Assembly (NCBI GenBank): GCA_031963405.1
Contig: JASSUJ010000001.1
Span: 186,001-250,000, forward strand
Source of the DNA: JASSUD01 sp031963405
Lineage (GTDB): Bacteria > Pseudomonadota > Gammaproteobacteria > Burkholderiales > Burkholderiaceae
Length of the DNA stretch: 64,000 nt
Direction: 5' to 3'
A program made the position numbers and the translations under genes. Under the pieces are notes generated by a model that was given only the letters and a program-made list of their open reading frames with translations, was not told the DNA's origin and did not search any database. Shown here in pieces: positions 55,151 to 64,000 of the stretch. Every line of letters starts with the position of its first letter. Position 1 is the first letter of the stretch.

Positions 55151-56227
55151 ATGCCAATAAACTCTAATAAATTAGAACAAATCATTAAAGATAAGTGCCG
55201 GAAATTTCTTAATAAGAAATCTGAGGCAAAAAATTATCGTTCATTGAAATATTTTAATGATGAAATACTCAGTAGAGTCATCCATTGGCTTGTACACGAG
55301 AGTGAATTAAATCGAATAATCTGTAGCTTTGTTGGAATTACAGAGGAGGCTAGCATTTATGTTAATGAAGAATATGACGAAATTATAGAAATAAGAATTT
55401 ATTTTAACGGTATAGAACCCGTGTTCAATGCTCTATTACACATATACACTATCATTAATCTTCCCCATACTGAACTTGCTTCTAGCCATCCCTGTCTTCC
55501 AAAAAACATACAAGACATAGAATGCAGAATTGCAGATGAGTATTTAAATCAATTAATGGACAAGTATATTCCGCAAGGCTTGTATAAAAATTCCAGCTTA
55601 TTTCAAGAGGTGAAGCCCACGCTACTCGATATAGATGATGTCAGGGCCACACAATGTAAGGACTTTGAATACCCAGATCGGCAATGTGCCTTTATAGAAT
55701 TTCGTAGAGATCAAGTCAGTGATTTGATTAAGGCTCATATCACTGAGTTTATCAATGACCCCTCACAGGATATTTTACAAATCAACGACCCAAGTTTTTT
55801 AGAAGAATCCAAGGATTTTCTGAATCCGGAAACGAATCTAATAGAAATGTGTAAAGGGATCAGATTATATAAATTACCCTCCATCGACTATAGTGAAGAA
55901 TATGCGCTAATAGAAAAAATATGTGCCAAATGGCAACTCAGTGGTGAGTCACTATTTTATGAAGAATATATGACTAGTTGTACCAGCGCTGAATTGTCGC
56001 CAGATAACTATTTAGAGCTATATGCCACACAAACTGGCTTTGACGCTATTTTTAAAGAGATATTAAATGCAGGTGGGCTTTCTGATGAGTTTCTTCCCTC
56101 CAGCGCATGGCTCGGAGTGGGAGGGTCTTTTTACTTAACTGAGAGGAAATTGGGTGCTGAAGAAAATACCTTGGTTGATGAGCTAAGGAGTCTCGTCATA
56201 TATACAGAAGATGATTCAGAGAAATAA
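55151..56227 (+). CDS. Family B protein, copy 3
   Basis: The 358-residue protein is a close paralogue of copy 2. Most differences are in residues 60-100, where copy 3 has a distinct strand region (EASIYVNEEYDEIIEIRIYF). The C-terminus is intact (KLGAEENTLVDELRSLVIYT). It ends 15 bases before the giant family C gene, the closest pairing in the array, so the two are probably co-translated. The function is unknown. No membrane segment or signal is visible. Confidence 0.78.
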   Translation: MPINSNKLEQIIKDKCRKFLNKKSEAKNYRSLKYFNDEILSRVIHWLVHESELNRIICSFVGITEEASIYVNEEYDEIIEIRIYFNGIEPVFNALLHIYTIINLPHTELASSHPCLPKNIQDIECRIADEYLNQLMDKYIPQGLYKNSSLFQEVKPTLLDIDDVRATQCKDFEYPDRQCAFIEFRRDQVSDLIKAHITEFINDPSQDILQINDPSFLEESKDFLNPETNLIEMCKGIRLYKLPSIDYSEEYALIEKICAKWQLSGESLFYEEYMTSCTSAELSPDNYLELYATQTGFDAIFKEILNAGGLSDEFLPSSAWLGVGGSFYLTERKLGAEENTLVDELRSLVIYTEDDSEK

Positions 56228-56242
56228 TCGCAGGCACATACT

Positions 56243-59200
56243 ATGATCAATCCTACCATCAATAGTTTTTTTAATCGTCCTATTGCACCTACTCAGGATT
56301 TCAATCAACCCGATGAGATCGGTATGGTCATAGTATCGCGATACATAGGAAGCAATGGCTACGCGGTGAGTATTGAAGCGTCCCCTATTTCTTGCAAGAT
56401 TAAGGCCAACATCCTTTCCCCGAATGACGCCAGTTTTGAGATCACTGTAGAAAGCATATGTAATGGTCTGGATAGTAAGCCATTAACAGTGGAACAGATC
56501 ATGGGCATGATTCATAGCGGCCCACAGGCATTTAAAGCCATCTATTTGCCGGAAACCAATAAAGTCTATATTTGGCCGCATATGAAAGCTGCGGGTGAGG
56601 GCAATTTTTTCATGACTAACAAGGCGCTTAATCCTTTTATAGGAACCAAGATCGCTCGTTTAGGCAATATGCTTAAGAATGACAACTTTAAAATTCCAGG
56701 CACAAGTAAAACAGTGGCTGAAGTAGGAGGATTTAGAGCTGGTAAGGATAATAGAACTTTTATCTCTAAAGATTCGACCGTTACCGTTCATTTTGATACA
56801 GGTCATCGAGCTTATGAAAATGAGCCCGTCCATGTAGGCGTGAAGATTTGGACCAAGAACGCTACAGAACAGGTCAAGATCAATTACCCTATTAATCCTT
56901 ACGATTCTAGATGGCGTAACGTAATAAAAAAACAAAATCAAGTGCGTATTAGCGAGGACCCTAAATATCATCCAGTCCCCAAGAAAAGAGACGGTGGTGG
57001 CAATGGCGGAGGCTCTGGACCAAAGGGCGGTGGCTCCGGATCAAAGGGGGGCGGAGGAAGAAGTGGTGGAAACAACGGTCAACCTGGCTCAGATGGCAAT
57101 CGCGGAGACGGCGGAAAACGCGGTGCTGGCGGTGGCACTATGGCTGGATTTAAAAACAACGTCGGCCAACAGGGCTTAACCGATAGTTACAACGGCGCCA
57201 ATCGCAGTCACCAGCTAGAAAAAGCCGCTCATCAACAAGAAATTGGTGGTGTAGCTGTCGCTGATCCCAACGGGATTTTGCTGAATCTAAATAGTAGCCT
57301 CTACGATCTCACTGCCGATGGTTACTGGATCACTTTTCCTTTTTTAACCAAGAGTGATAGGGCGCCTTTCTCAAACCAGTGGCTCCAACAAATCATCCGC
57401 GAGCTTGCGCAAAACGTCTACATCCATAACACCTTCCCTTTTTATAGCCTGCATTTTACAAAAGAGGGCACCCTCTATTCTGTCATCCACCCCGCCTACC
57501 AAAACACACTCGTTGGTAAAGTCATTGGCATGATCGATTACTTTATGAAAGGCTATTTGAATGGCGGCTATTTCAAGGAAAAGGATCTGATTCGCTTTGC
57601 GGGTGATAAGTCGTCCTGGATTAACAATATGGATCAATTAAAGCCATCTATCCAGTCGATGGAAGCGTTATATCAGGAGACGTTTCAAGACGATAGTGAG
57701 TATACGCCGCTCACCCAACTTCTACAGAAATACCATATTAGTCAATACGGCTGGAAGCTCGATGACACGGCTTTAGACAAGATCCAGCAGCGGTTCCAGA
57801 TCTCGTTTCGGATCATCGCCAAACAAGACAAAATCGAAAAGCATGACGGCACCTTGTTATTTCAAGGTGGAATGGATGTGTTGTATACGATTGAATGTCA
57901 TCGCGTCGCGATTGATCAAGTGGAACAATACGAGGCATCAACAGAATACCGAGTGCTCAAACAGTTTTGCGATAAAGTCGCCAACGATATAAAAGCCAGG
58001 CTACGGCATTTACCGCCGTGCCAGGACTATTTCAAGATGTTGGACGTTATTTGCGCGCTGTCTTACTACTTTAGCAGTCTTAAAAGACAAGAGATGGTGC
58101 CTAAGCTATTGCCTGTCATTGCCGATGTGCAGCAAGCCTGCCTGGGAATTTTTCCCCCGTATCCCAAGACGCAGCTGGAACCTAAGGTGAATGTCGTCAC
58201 GCTGTGGGATGTGATTAAAGACCTGGATAAAGATGAAAATGAAGATGAAGATGAAGGAAACGTAACCTTACTCGAGGAATTTTTACGGCAAGAAAGCCAG
58301 GAAATTGCGCCCCAATTGCAAACGGCTTTGGTCAAGGCCATCCAAAAGCTGCTGCCCAAAGAGGCAATCAAGTTTGACGCAATGGAGCTGAACCAGCTGG
58401 TTCTAGAGTTGACTAAGAAAATATTGGATGAAGTATCAAAATTAAAGGAAAAGTTGTTTTCGACAGAGATTGATCAGTACCTACAAAAATTAGAAGCGAA
58501 ACAGAGAGAGGTAGAAGAAAATATCGAAGAGCATCAGGCAATGCGCTTGTCGCTACGCGAGCAGCTTGAACAAAGCGTTAATCTGCAACGTCTAGAAATC
58601 AGTCAGGTTTCCATTCCCTATGGGTACGTAAGGGTTTTTCAGGGGCAGCGTTATACATCCGAGTCTAGGCTTAAAGATGCTATGCATCGTAGCCTTAATA
58701 ATCATGTAGAAGCAGCCTATAAGCAAGCTGTTAAAACGTTTGATGAACACATCGCCAAAGTGGGCAGTGGGTTGGAAGAGATCAGAGCAGAGCTTGTCAG
58801 AATTGGCACGATGCGTCGATCGATAAACACGCACCCCAGTCATCAAGCGATTGCTGAGTCCATTAAGCTGCCGATACCTGGTTTCATGAAGAAGCCTCCC
58901 ACATTTGTCTCGACAGATGATGAAGCACCCTTGGTGCGCATCCATGGAGGAACTGGTTTTAGGCTTGAGGATCAAGCCATCTTATTGAATACCGCACTGG
59001 TCACCAGCTTAAGTCAGCAGTTAGATGAATACTCGGCCAGCATGTCGGAAAAAGAGCCAGGCGAGGTATGGAAATCCGTCAAGATCAACCATCAAAGCTA
59101 TCAAGCTTTTTATCTTGAGCATACAAGCTTATTAGACAACAGCGCGCTAGAGCAAAGTCTTATCAAGCCCAATATGGCCAGCACGGCTATGGAGAAGCAA

Positions 59201-62200
59201 TGGATCCATCTCGCGGCAAAAGATCCGTCGGAAGCGCAGTTAGACGCAGTGACTGAATTCATCGCCCGCAATAAGCCGATGCTCAATCTCAATATCACCG
59301 ATGCTTACGGGAATACTGCCTTACACCTGGCAGCCATGAATAATAATCTGGAACTCGCTGAGTTTTTATTAACACACGGCGTCAAAATCGATGTACTGAA
59401 CCAATTTGGCAATTCACCTTTGCATGTCGCCAGCATGTATGGGCATGACGAGATCATCATTGCCATTTATCAGGCCAATCAGAATAGTCTTCGCCAGTTA
59501 ACGATGAATGATGAGAGCGCGTTATATTTAGCGGTACTCCATCATCGTTTGGAAACGGTTAAGTTGTTGGTGTCGTATGGTTTGGATGTGAATGAAATAG
59601 GCATCAATGGTATACCGCTTATTTATACGGCTTTGTATCACCATTCTTTCGACATAAGCGATTATTTGTTATCCAGGCCGGGGATTAACGTTCGTTTTCA
59701 ATTAGAAAATGACAATACGCTGCTTCATCTGGCGGTTCTCGTAAATGCTGAAGCGCAGATACAACAGCTTTTAAGTAAGCAGATTGATCTCACTGTGCAA
59801 AACCGTGATGGTAAAACACCACTGCATATTGCGGTGGCGCTTGGGTATCTGAACATCGTTAAGCAATTGCTGGACAAGGAGAATAGGGGGCGTCTGGACA
59901 GCGTCTGGCAATTGTTTGATCAGCATACCCCTTTAGAACGAGTCGATTCAGCGGGTAATACGCCGCTTCATCTGGCCATCAAGCACCATCAGAAAGCGGT
60001 GAGTGATTATTTGCTGGAAATAGGCGCTAAAACGAACCAAAGCATTGATGGTGGGAACGCATTAACCCACGCATTAAAAACCGGGCAAGTCAGTGTGGCC
60101 AAAGCCCTATTAAAAGCTAACCAATTTAAGCTGAACACCCATAATCAGATCGATAAAGATAATTTTTTATGGATGTGTAAACTGGGTTTATGGCGCTTAT
60201 GTGAACAAATTATCGCGCGCGATCCCGCCTGGATAATTCAGACGCTCGACCCAGACCATGCTGAGCTGAACTGCTATATTGATTATGTATGCAAAGATAA
60301 CCGCGTTACGCAATGGAACCATTTGCTTGCAATCTTCAAAGCGGGCACTTTATCCGCAGCCTCTCAAACTCAATCAACATCGAAGGCAGGTAGCGCTGAT
60401 AACCAGCTAAGTGCGAGCCGAATTGAAGAATTGAAGGCGTATCTAGAAGATACGCCTGAGTTAATAAGCGGATTTAGCCAATCTCAAATTGAAGAATTGA
60501 AAACGTGTCTAGAAAAGATGCCTGCGTTAACAAGCAAAGTTAGCCAATTAGCAGAGACAGTTGGTCAATTAGCAGAGAGGGTTAGCCAATTAGCAGAGAC
60601 AGTTAGCCAATTAGACGAGACAGCTAGCCCATTGCCAGGGAAAATGCCTGCCTCTAATGATATTCACCCACAAAGAACGCCCAGCGACAGCCCTCATCCT
60701 TATTTAAAAGCGCATGCTGCTAAGCTTTATGAGCTGGCGATTAAATACCGCAGTCATGCGATGTTAGACCGATTGCAGCCTCTGCTTCACGGAGTAAATT
60801 CTTATCCTCTTTACAGTAAACTATTCAAGAAAGATCGACTTGCTTCCTATAGCAACTACAACCTGATTCAATTTGCAGTGAGATATGGCTTGCCACAATT
60901 TTATGAGCCCTATATCGCACGCGTGAAGGATCAAGCTGCGTTTGAGTTTGCTACTGCCGAGGGGAAAAGCCTGCTGTATTTAGCCGCTGAAAGCGGTAAC
61001 CGTCAGTTGATTGAGAAGTTGCTGGACAAGAAAGCACGCCCGATAGCGCCTAATGGCCGACACTTCTTTTATGCCTTAATCGAGCACCACCACTCAGACA
61101 TCATCCGTCATCTATTGTTAGATGAACGTTACGGTTCTTCTTTAAACATCAATGGGTTGGTGAGTGAGAAAGAAAAACTCCGCGCGATCGATTTAGCGTG
61201 TAAGCGCGGCGATTTAAAGATGGCAACCAGCTTGATTCAATGGGGAGCTAAAATTGATGAGCCCAATCCACATCGTTACCTTCCCATCTATTACGCCATT
61301 GCAAACAATGCACCACATCTCATCCGGCTCATCTTTAAATATGAGATCGGCGATATAGAACTGATTTTAAATGACGCTATTCGCCTGCATAAGAATGCAA
61401 TCTTCCTGCAATTATTGAAGATTAGACCGGAATTTAAAAAAACCATCCTGCATTGTGCTGACAGCCTGCTGGTCACCGCCATTGACCATTGTAACGTCAA
61501 TGCTTACAGGCTTTTAACCGGTCTTGTTGGCGCCAAAGTAGGCAAGGATGCATTGCTGCATCGAGCGATCATCCGTAATGCGCATGAAATCGTCCCTTTA
61601 CTGATCGCTGCTGGTTGTGATAGGCATGCAGAAGAAAATGGCCGCACGCCGTTAGAACTTGCTTGCGAACTGAATCACGATTTATGCGTACGCGCACTTC
61701 TTCAAGGCGGCCCATTAAGCCAGGGGCGCAGGGTCAAGTCGAGCAAATGGATGGAGTTGATTATAGCGGGCAAAGAGGCAGCGGTTAATCAGCATTTCAT
61801 TGAAGCGATCAAACGCGATGACCTGAATAAAGTTAAGCAATTAACGCCTCTATATGCACCGGTTAATCTTAAGTATCTTCACAAAGACAAAGAAATCAAT
61901 GCTTCGTTATTGGACATAGCGATCCTGGAAAACAAACCGAAGATCATCCAATATTTACTCACAGATCGTCGTTGTGATCCGTATACCACCAATTCTTTAG
62001 ACTTAAGTGCCGTTCACCTGTTAATGAGACTCAGGGATGCTCAATTTACGGTTGAACTCATTAAAAAATTTAAATTAGACATCAACCGAGGTAACCCAAG
62101 GGATGGCGATACTCCGTTACACATAGCCCTGTTGAGCCAAAACCAGGCGATGGCGAATTATTTAATGAAAAACGGCGCTGATAAGTATGCCGAAACGGCT

Positions 62201-64000
62201 GCTGGCAAAAATGTATTACAAGTTGCTATCGAACAAAAAAACTTGGACTTCATCAAACTCGCAATCGAAGAATATGCTTATAACTTACATCATAAGAACT
62301 CGCTGCAAGAGTCTGCGCTGGCCATGGCGCTGAAAGCGGGCAATTTGGAAATTGCCCAGTATCTGGTTGAGTCCGGTGCTGATATCAATGGTATAGACGG
62401 GTTTAAGCAACGCACCATGCTGCATTATGCCGTTTTGTCACACAATGCCAAAACCGTATTCTATGTGCTCAGTTGCGGCGCTCAGACTAGAGTCCAAGAC
62501 AATATGGGCATGCTGCCTGTGCATCTGGCCGCCAAACAAGGCGACTTGGAAATCGTTGATTTACTTGATGATATCGAGGAACGGGAGAAGGGCGAAGGAA
62601 CGGTTGTAGCGCTCACTGACCTGCGCGATAGAGACGTCAGGGATTTTGCGTTAATCCATCGCCGCACAGAATTAAGCGCTCATCTGACGCAAAAGCATGG
62701 GCTACCGCTTAGCAATAAGGTGACTTTAAACCAGCCAATTCGCTTTAAAAAGTATAGACAAGGTGATAACACTTCGTTAGAACTCGCCATCCAGGCAGAA
62801 GACCAGACGACAGTCGCTGAGTTAATCGATCAAGTTGCCGAGGATGATGCTTTTCATATCAAAAGAGCACTGGTAGCCGCAAGCACCAGCCAGAATTTTG
62901 AGCTATTCAGTTATGTTATGGACAAGCTGTGGGATGGTGAAAACCAGCAGATATTACAAGATTGCCTGGCTTCGGCCATTAACAATAACCGTACAGAAAA
63001 CGTCAAACAACTGCTGAGCTGGATGGGAGAAGACCGGGAAAACCTTATCTTTGACGATGGATCAACGCCCATCGTACTAGCCTGTACGGTCAAAGCGCAC
63101 GATGTGCTAAAAGAATTGTTAACGCATATCAAACCAAGCCACCAAGAAATTTATGCGGCATTCCAACAATTAATACGGCATGATCAACTCGTGATGGCGA
63201 AACTACTTTATGCCTATGACAAAGCAGCAATCCATGCCACAGGCAGCAATGGAGAGACATTACTGCACCATGCGGTCAAGCATAATCGACCCAATATGGT
63301 GGCTTTTTTCATCCTATGCGGCTGTGTTGATAAAGAAAATAAGGTGGGCAAAACTGCCTTAAGCCAGGCAATGCTCGCGAATCAAACTGAATGCATCAAA
63401 TACTTGACGACAGCTTATCCGTCTGGTGTTAAAGCGGGTCAGGGTTTGCTCCAATACATCGCCCGGGAGCAACGCTTAGATTACGCTACGCTGAACTGGT
63501 TATGCCGTTTCCAGGATATTAATGCACAGGGTGAGGCGGGCCAAACCGCATTACATTACGCCATTCAACATCATGATTTCAGAGCAGTTGAAATTCTGTT
63601 AACCCATCAGGCGGATATCACCCTCACGAATCAGTACAACCAGGATGCCCTTCAGCTGGCTTCTGCTGATCCATTGATGTTTGAGAAACTCGCCAAGTCT
63701 ATCCATCTACCGCACGTGATTTGGAGTGTTGGGAACAGTCATAGAGATGACCGGATCAGTGTCATCAAGGAACTGCTCGCCAGCGCGAACAAGGACCATC
63801 GCTACCTATATGAACTATTGACCCGCGTAGTGAACAGCGGGTCTGAAGCCAATGCAAAGTACTGCGTCGCGCTGTATCAGCAGCTCTACCCCAATGCCAC
63901 TTCGTTGCTGGAATCCGCTTACCAAGCTTATCAAGCTTATCGGCGCTCAGATGATTCGAAACAAGAAACCCATGCGCGAGTTTTAAGCTGGTTATTGGAA
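56243..64000 (+). CDS. Giant ankyrin-repeat protein, family C copy 3 (runs off window)
   Basis: One frame is open from ATG 56243 to the last base: at least 2,586 codons with no stop. Order of parts: family C N-terminal module (residues 1-190); a glycine-rich linker (about 248-297, RDGGGNGGGSGPKGGGSGS); a large unrecognised domain (about 340-640, FPFYSLHFTKEGTLYSVIHP, GMIDYFMKGYLNGGYF, LLFQGGMDVLYTIECHRVAI); an acidic patch near 660; a coiled coil (about 740-790); ankyrin repeats from about 1014 (DAYGNTALHLAAMNNNLELA); four heptads VSQLAET-like at about 1430-1460; then many more ankyrin repeats to the window end. There is no signal or membrane segment. Family B lies 15 bases upstream. A secreted host-targeted scaffold is inferred. 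Confidence 0.88.
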   Translation, partial: MINPTINSFFNRPIAPTQDFNQPDEIGMVIVSRYIGSNGYAVSIEASPISCKIKANILSPNDASFEITVESICNGLDSKPLTVEQIMGMIHSGPQAFKAIYLPETNKVYIWPHMKAAGEGNFFMTNKALNPFIGTKIARLGNMLKNDNFKIPGTSKTVAEVGGFRAGKDNRTFISKDSTVTVHFDTGHRAYENEPVHVGVKIWTKNATEQVKINYPINPYDSRWRNVIKKQNQVRISEDPKYHPVPKKRDGGGNGGGSGPKGGGSGSKGGGGRSGGNNGQPGSDGNRGDGGKRGAGGGTMAGFKNNVGQQGLTDSYNGANRSHQLEKAAHQQEIGGVAVADPNGILLNLNSSLYDLTADGYWITFPFLTKSDRAPFSNQWLQQIIRELAQNVYIHNTFPFYSLHFTKEGTLYSVIHPAYQNTLVGKVIGMIDYFMKGYLNGGYFKEKDLIRFAGDKSSWINNMDQLKPSIQSMEALYQETFQDDSEYTPLTQLLQKYHISQYGWKLDDTALDKIQQRFQISFRIIAKQDKIEKHDGTLLFQGGMDVLYTIECHRVAIDQVEQYEASTEYRVLKQFCDKVANDIKARLRHLPPCQDYFKMLDVICALSYYFSSLKRQEMVPKLLPVIADVQQACLGIFPPYPKTQLEPKVNVVTLWDVIKDLDKDENEDEDEGNVTLLEEFLRQESQEIAPQLQTALVKAIQKLLPKEAIKFDAMELNQLVLELTKKILDEVSKLKEKLFSTEIDQYLQKLEAKQREVEENIEEHQAMRLSLREQLEQSVNLQRLEISQVSIPYGYVRVFQGQRYTSESRLKDAMHRSLNNHVEAAYKQAVKTFDEHIAKVGSGLEEIRAELVRIGTMRRSINTHPSHQAIAESIKLPIPGFMKKPPTFVSTDDEAPLVRIHGGTGFRLEDQAILLNTALVTSLSQQLDEYSASMSEKEPGEVWKSVKINHQSYQAFYLEHTSLLDNSALEQSLIKPNMASTAMEKQWIHLAAKDPSEAQLDAVTEFIARNKPMLNLNITDAYGNTALHLAAMNNNLELAEFLLTHGVKIDVLNQFGNSPLHVASMYGHDEIIIAIYQANQNSLRQLTMNDESALYLAVLHHRLETVKLLVSYGLDVNEIGINGIPLIYTALYHHSFDISDYLLSRPGINVRFQLENDNTLLHLAVLVNAEAQIQQLLSKQIDLTVQNRDGKTPLHIAVALGYLNIVKQLLDKENRGRLDSVWQLFDQHTPLERVDSAGNTPLHLAIKHHQKAVSDYLLEIGAKTNQSIDGGNALTHALKTGQVSVAKALLKANQFKLNTHNQIDKDNFLWMCKLGLWRLCEQIIARDPAWIIQTLDPDHAELNCYIDYVCKDNRVTQWNHLLAIFKAGTLSAASQTQSTSKAGSADNQLSASRIEELKAYLEDTPELISGFSQSQIEELKTCLEKMPALTSKVSQLAETVGQLAERVSQLAETVSQLDETASPLPGKMPASNDIHPQRTPSDSPHPYLKAHAAKLYELAIKYRSHAMLDRLQPLLHGVNSYPLYSKLFKKDRLASYSNYNLIQFAVRYGLPQFYEPYIARVKDQAAFEFATAEGKSLLYLAAESGNRQLIEKLLDKKARPIAPNGRHFFYALIEHHHSDIIRHLLLDERYGSSLNINGLVSEKEKLRAIDLACKRGDLKMATSLIQWGAKIDEPNPHRYLPIYYAIANNAPHLIRLIFKYEIGDIELILNDAIRLHKNAIFLQLLKIRPEFKKTILHCADSLLVTAIDHCNVNAYRLLTGLVGAKVGKDALLHRAIIRNAHEIVPLLIAAGCDRHAEENGRTPLELACELNHDLCVRALLQGGPLSQGRRVKSSKWMELIIAGKEAAVNQHFIEAIKRDDLNKVKQLTPLYAPVNLKYLHKDKEINASLLDIAILENKPKIIQYLLTDRRCDPYTTNSLDLSAVHLLMRLRDAQFTVELIKKFKLDINRGNPRDGDTPLHIALLSQNQAMANYLMKNGADKYAETAAGKNVLQVAIEQKNLDFIKLAIEEYAYNLHHKNSLQESALAMALKAGNLEIAQYLVESGADINGIDGFKQRTMLHYAVLSHNAKTVFYVLSCGAQTRVQDNMGMLPVHLAAKQGDLEIVDLLDDIEEREKGEGTVVALTDLRDRDVRDFALIHRRTELSAHLTQKHGLPLSNKVTLNQPIRFKKYRQGDNTSLELAIQAEDQTTVAELIDQVAEDDAFHIKRALVAASTSQNFELFSYVMDKLWDGENQQILQDCLASAINNNRTENVKQLLSWMGEDRENLIFDDGSTPIVLACTVKAHDVLKELLTHIKPSHQEIYAAFQQLIRHDQLVMAKLLYAYDKAAIHATGSNGETLLHHAVKHNRPNMVAFFILCGCVDKENKVGKTALSQAMLANQTECIKYLTTAYPSGVKAGQGLLQYIAREQRLDYATLNWLCRFQDINAQGEAGQTALHYAIQHHDFRAVEILLTHQADITLTNQYNQDALQLASADPLMFEKLAKSIHLPHVIWSVGNSHRDDRISVIKELLASANKDHRYLYELLTRVVNSGSEANAKYCVALYQQLYPNATSLLESAYQAYQAYRRSDDSKQETHARVLSWLLE

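Noticed and set aside
56994..57179. Plus-strand frame within the glycine-rich linker
   Set aside because: It is an alternative frame of the GGN-rich coding stretch of the giant ankyrin gene.
1..64000. CRISPR arrays
   Set aside because: No regularly spaced short direct repeats with unique spacers were seen; the repeats at 46-55 kb are long, irregular and gene-associated.

Overview
This window looks like the genome of a host-restricted relative of Burkholderia, most like the endofungal Mycoavidus/Glomeribacter group. That placement is an inference. It rests on three observations: the gene order rpsO-pnp-quinone oxidoreductase-tpiA-secG-tRNA-Leu(GAG), which is the Burkholderiaceae order; base composition that is AT-rich for that family, with many pseudogenes; and a large load of eukaryote-like repeat proteins (LRR, WD40, pentapeptide, TPR, ankyrin, F-box-like). 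No rRNA gene was seen.

Layout. (1) 1-9.1 kb: the end of an acyltransferase-3 gene, an LRR protein, an LTA-synthase-like membrane sulfatase, the frameshifted C-terminal stump of an ice-nucleation protein, a decayed minus-strand gene, and a large F-box-like/pentapeptide/WD40 protein. (2) 9.1-28 kb: an accessory zone with a HipBA toxin-antitoxin pair and its candidate operator, a broken ATPase/STAS-like regulator, two copies of a phage lysis-associated segment (13.35 kb decayed, 19.2 kb intact), a full lysis cassette (holin-like, GH24 endolysin, nested Rz/Rz1), an IS5-type transposase remnant, a carbamoyltransferase remnant, a TPR protein, a frameshifted phage-type repressor, two unknown proteins and a phospholipase-D-like pseudogene. 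A 44-bp copy of the 3' end of tRNA-Pro(TGG) at 18.4 kb, in direct orientation to the complete gene at 27.7 kb, suggests that 18.4-27.7 kb is a decayed tRNA-integrated element. (3) 27.9-40.4 kb: the conserved chromosomal block (lipoprotein, rpsO, pnp, oxidoreductase, tpiA, secG, tRNA-Leu), then RhuM-Fic, a small lipoprotein, a YeiH-type exporter, YajQ and an MsbA-like ABC exporter. At least four palindromic MITE-like elements sit in this block, and one supplies the apparent start codon of the lipoprotein. (4) 40.9-43.4 kb: two hydrophilic unknown proteins and a VapBC pair with a palindromic operator. (5) 43.5 kb to the window end: a tandem, partly decayed array of paralogous genes. Family A (about 485 aa, two full copies and three remnants) and family B (about 360 aa, three copies) share C-terminal sequence signatures. 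Family C follows B with a 15-31 nt gap in the two best copies, and its intact member is a giant ankyrin protein that runs off the window (at least 2,586 codons). A 150-400 bp repeat occurs five times between the units, and an F-box-like protein and a unique 542-aa protein are embedded.

The A/B/C array is the strongest candidate for an undescribed system. A reasonable but untested reading is a family of host-directed ankyrin effectors (C), each preceded by a partner gene (B), diversified by duplication, frameshift and recombination at the repeats. No function is demonstrated by sequence alone.
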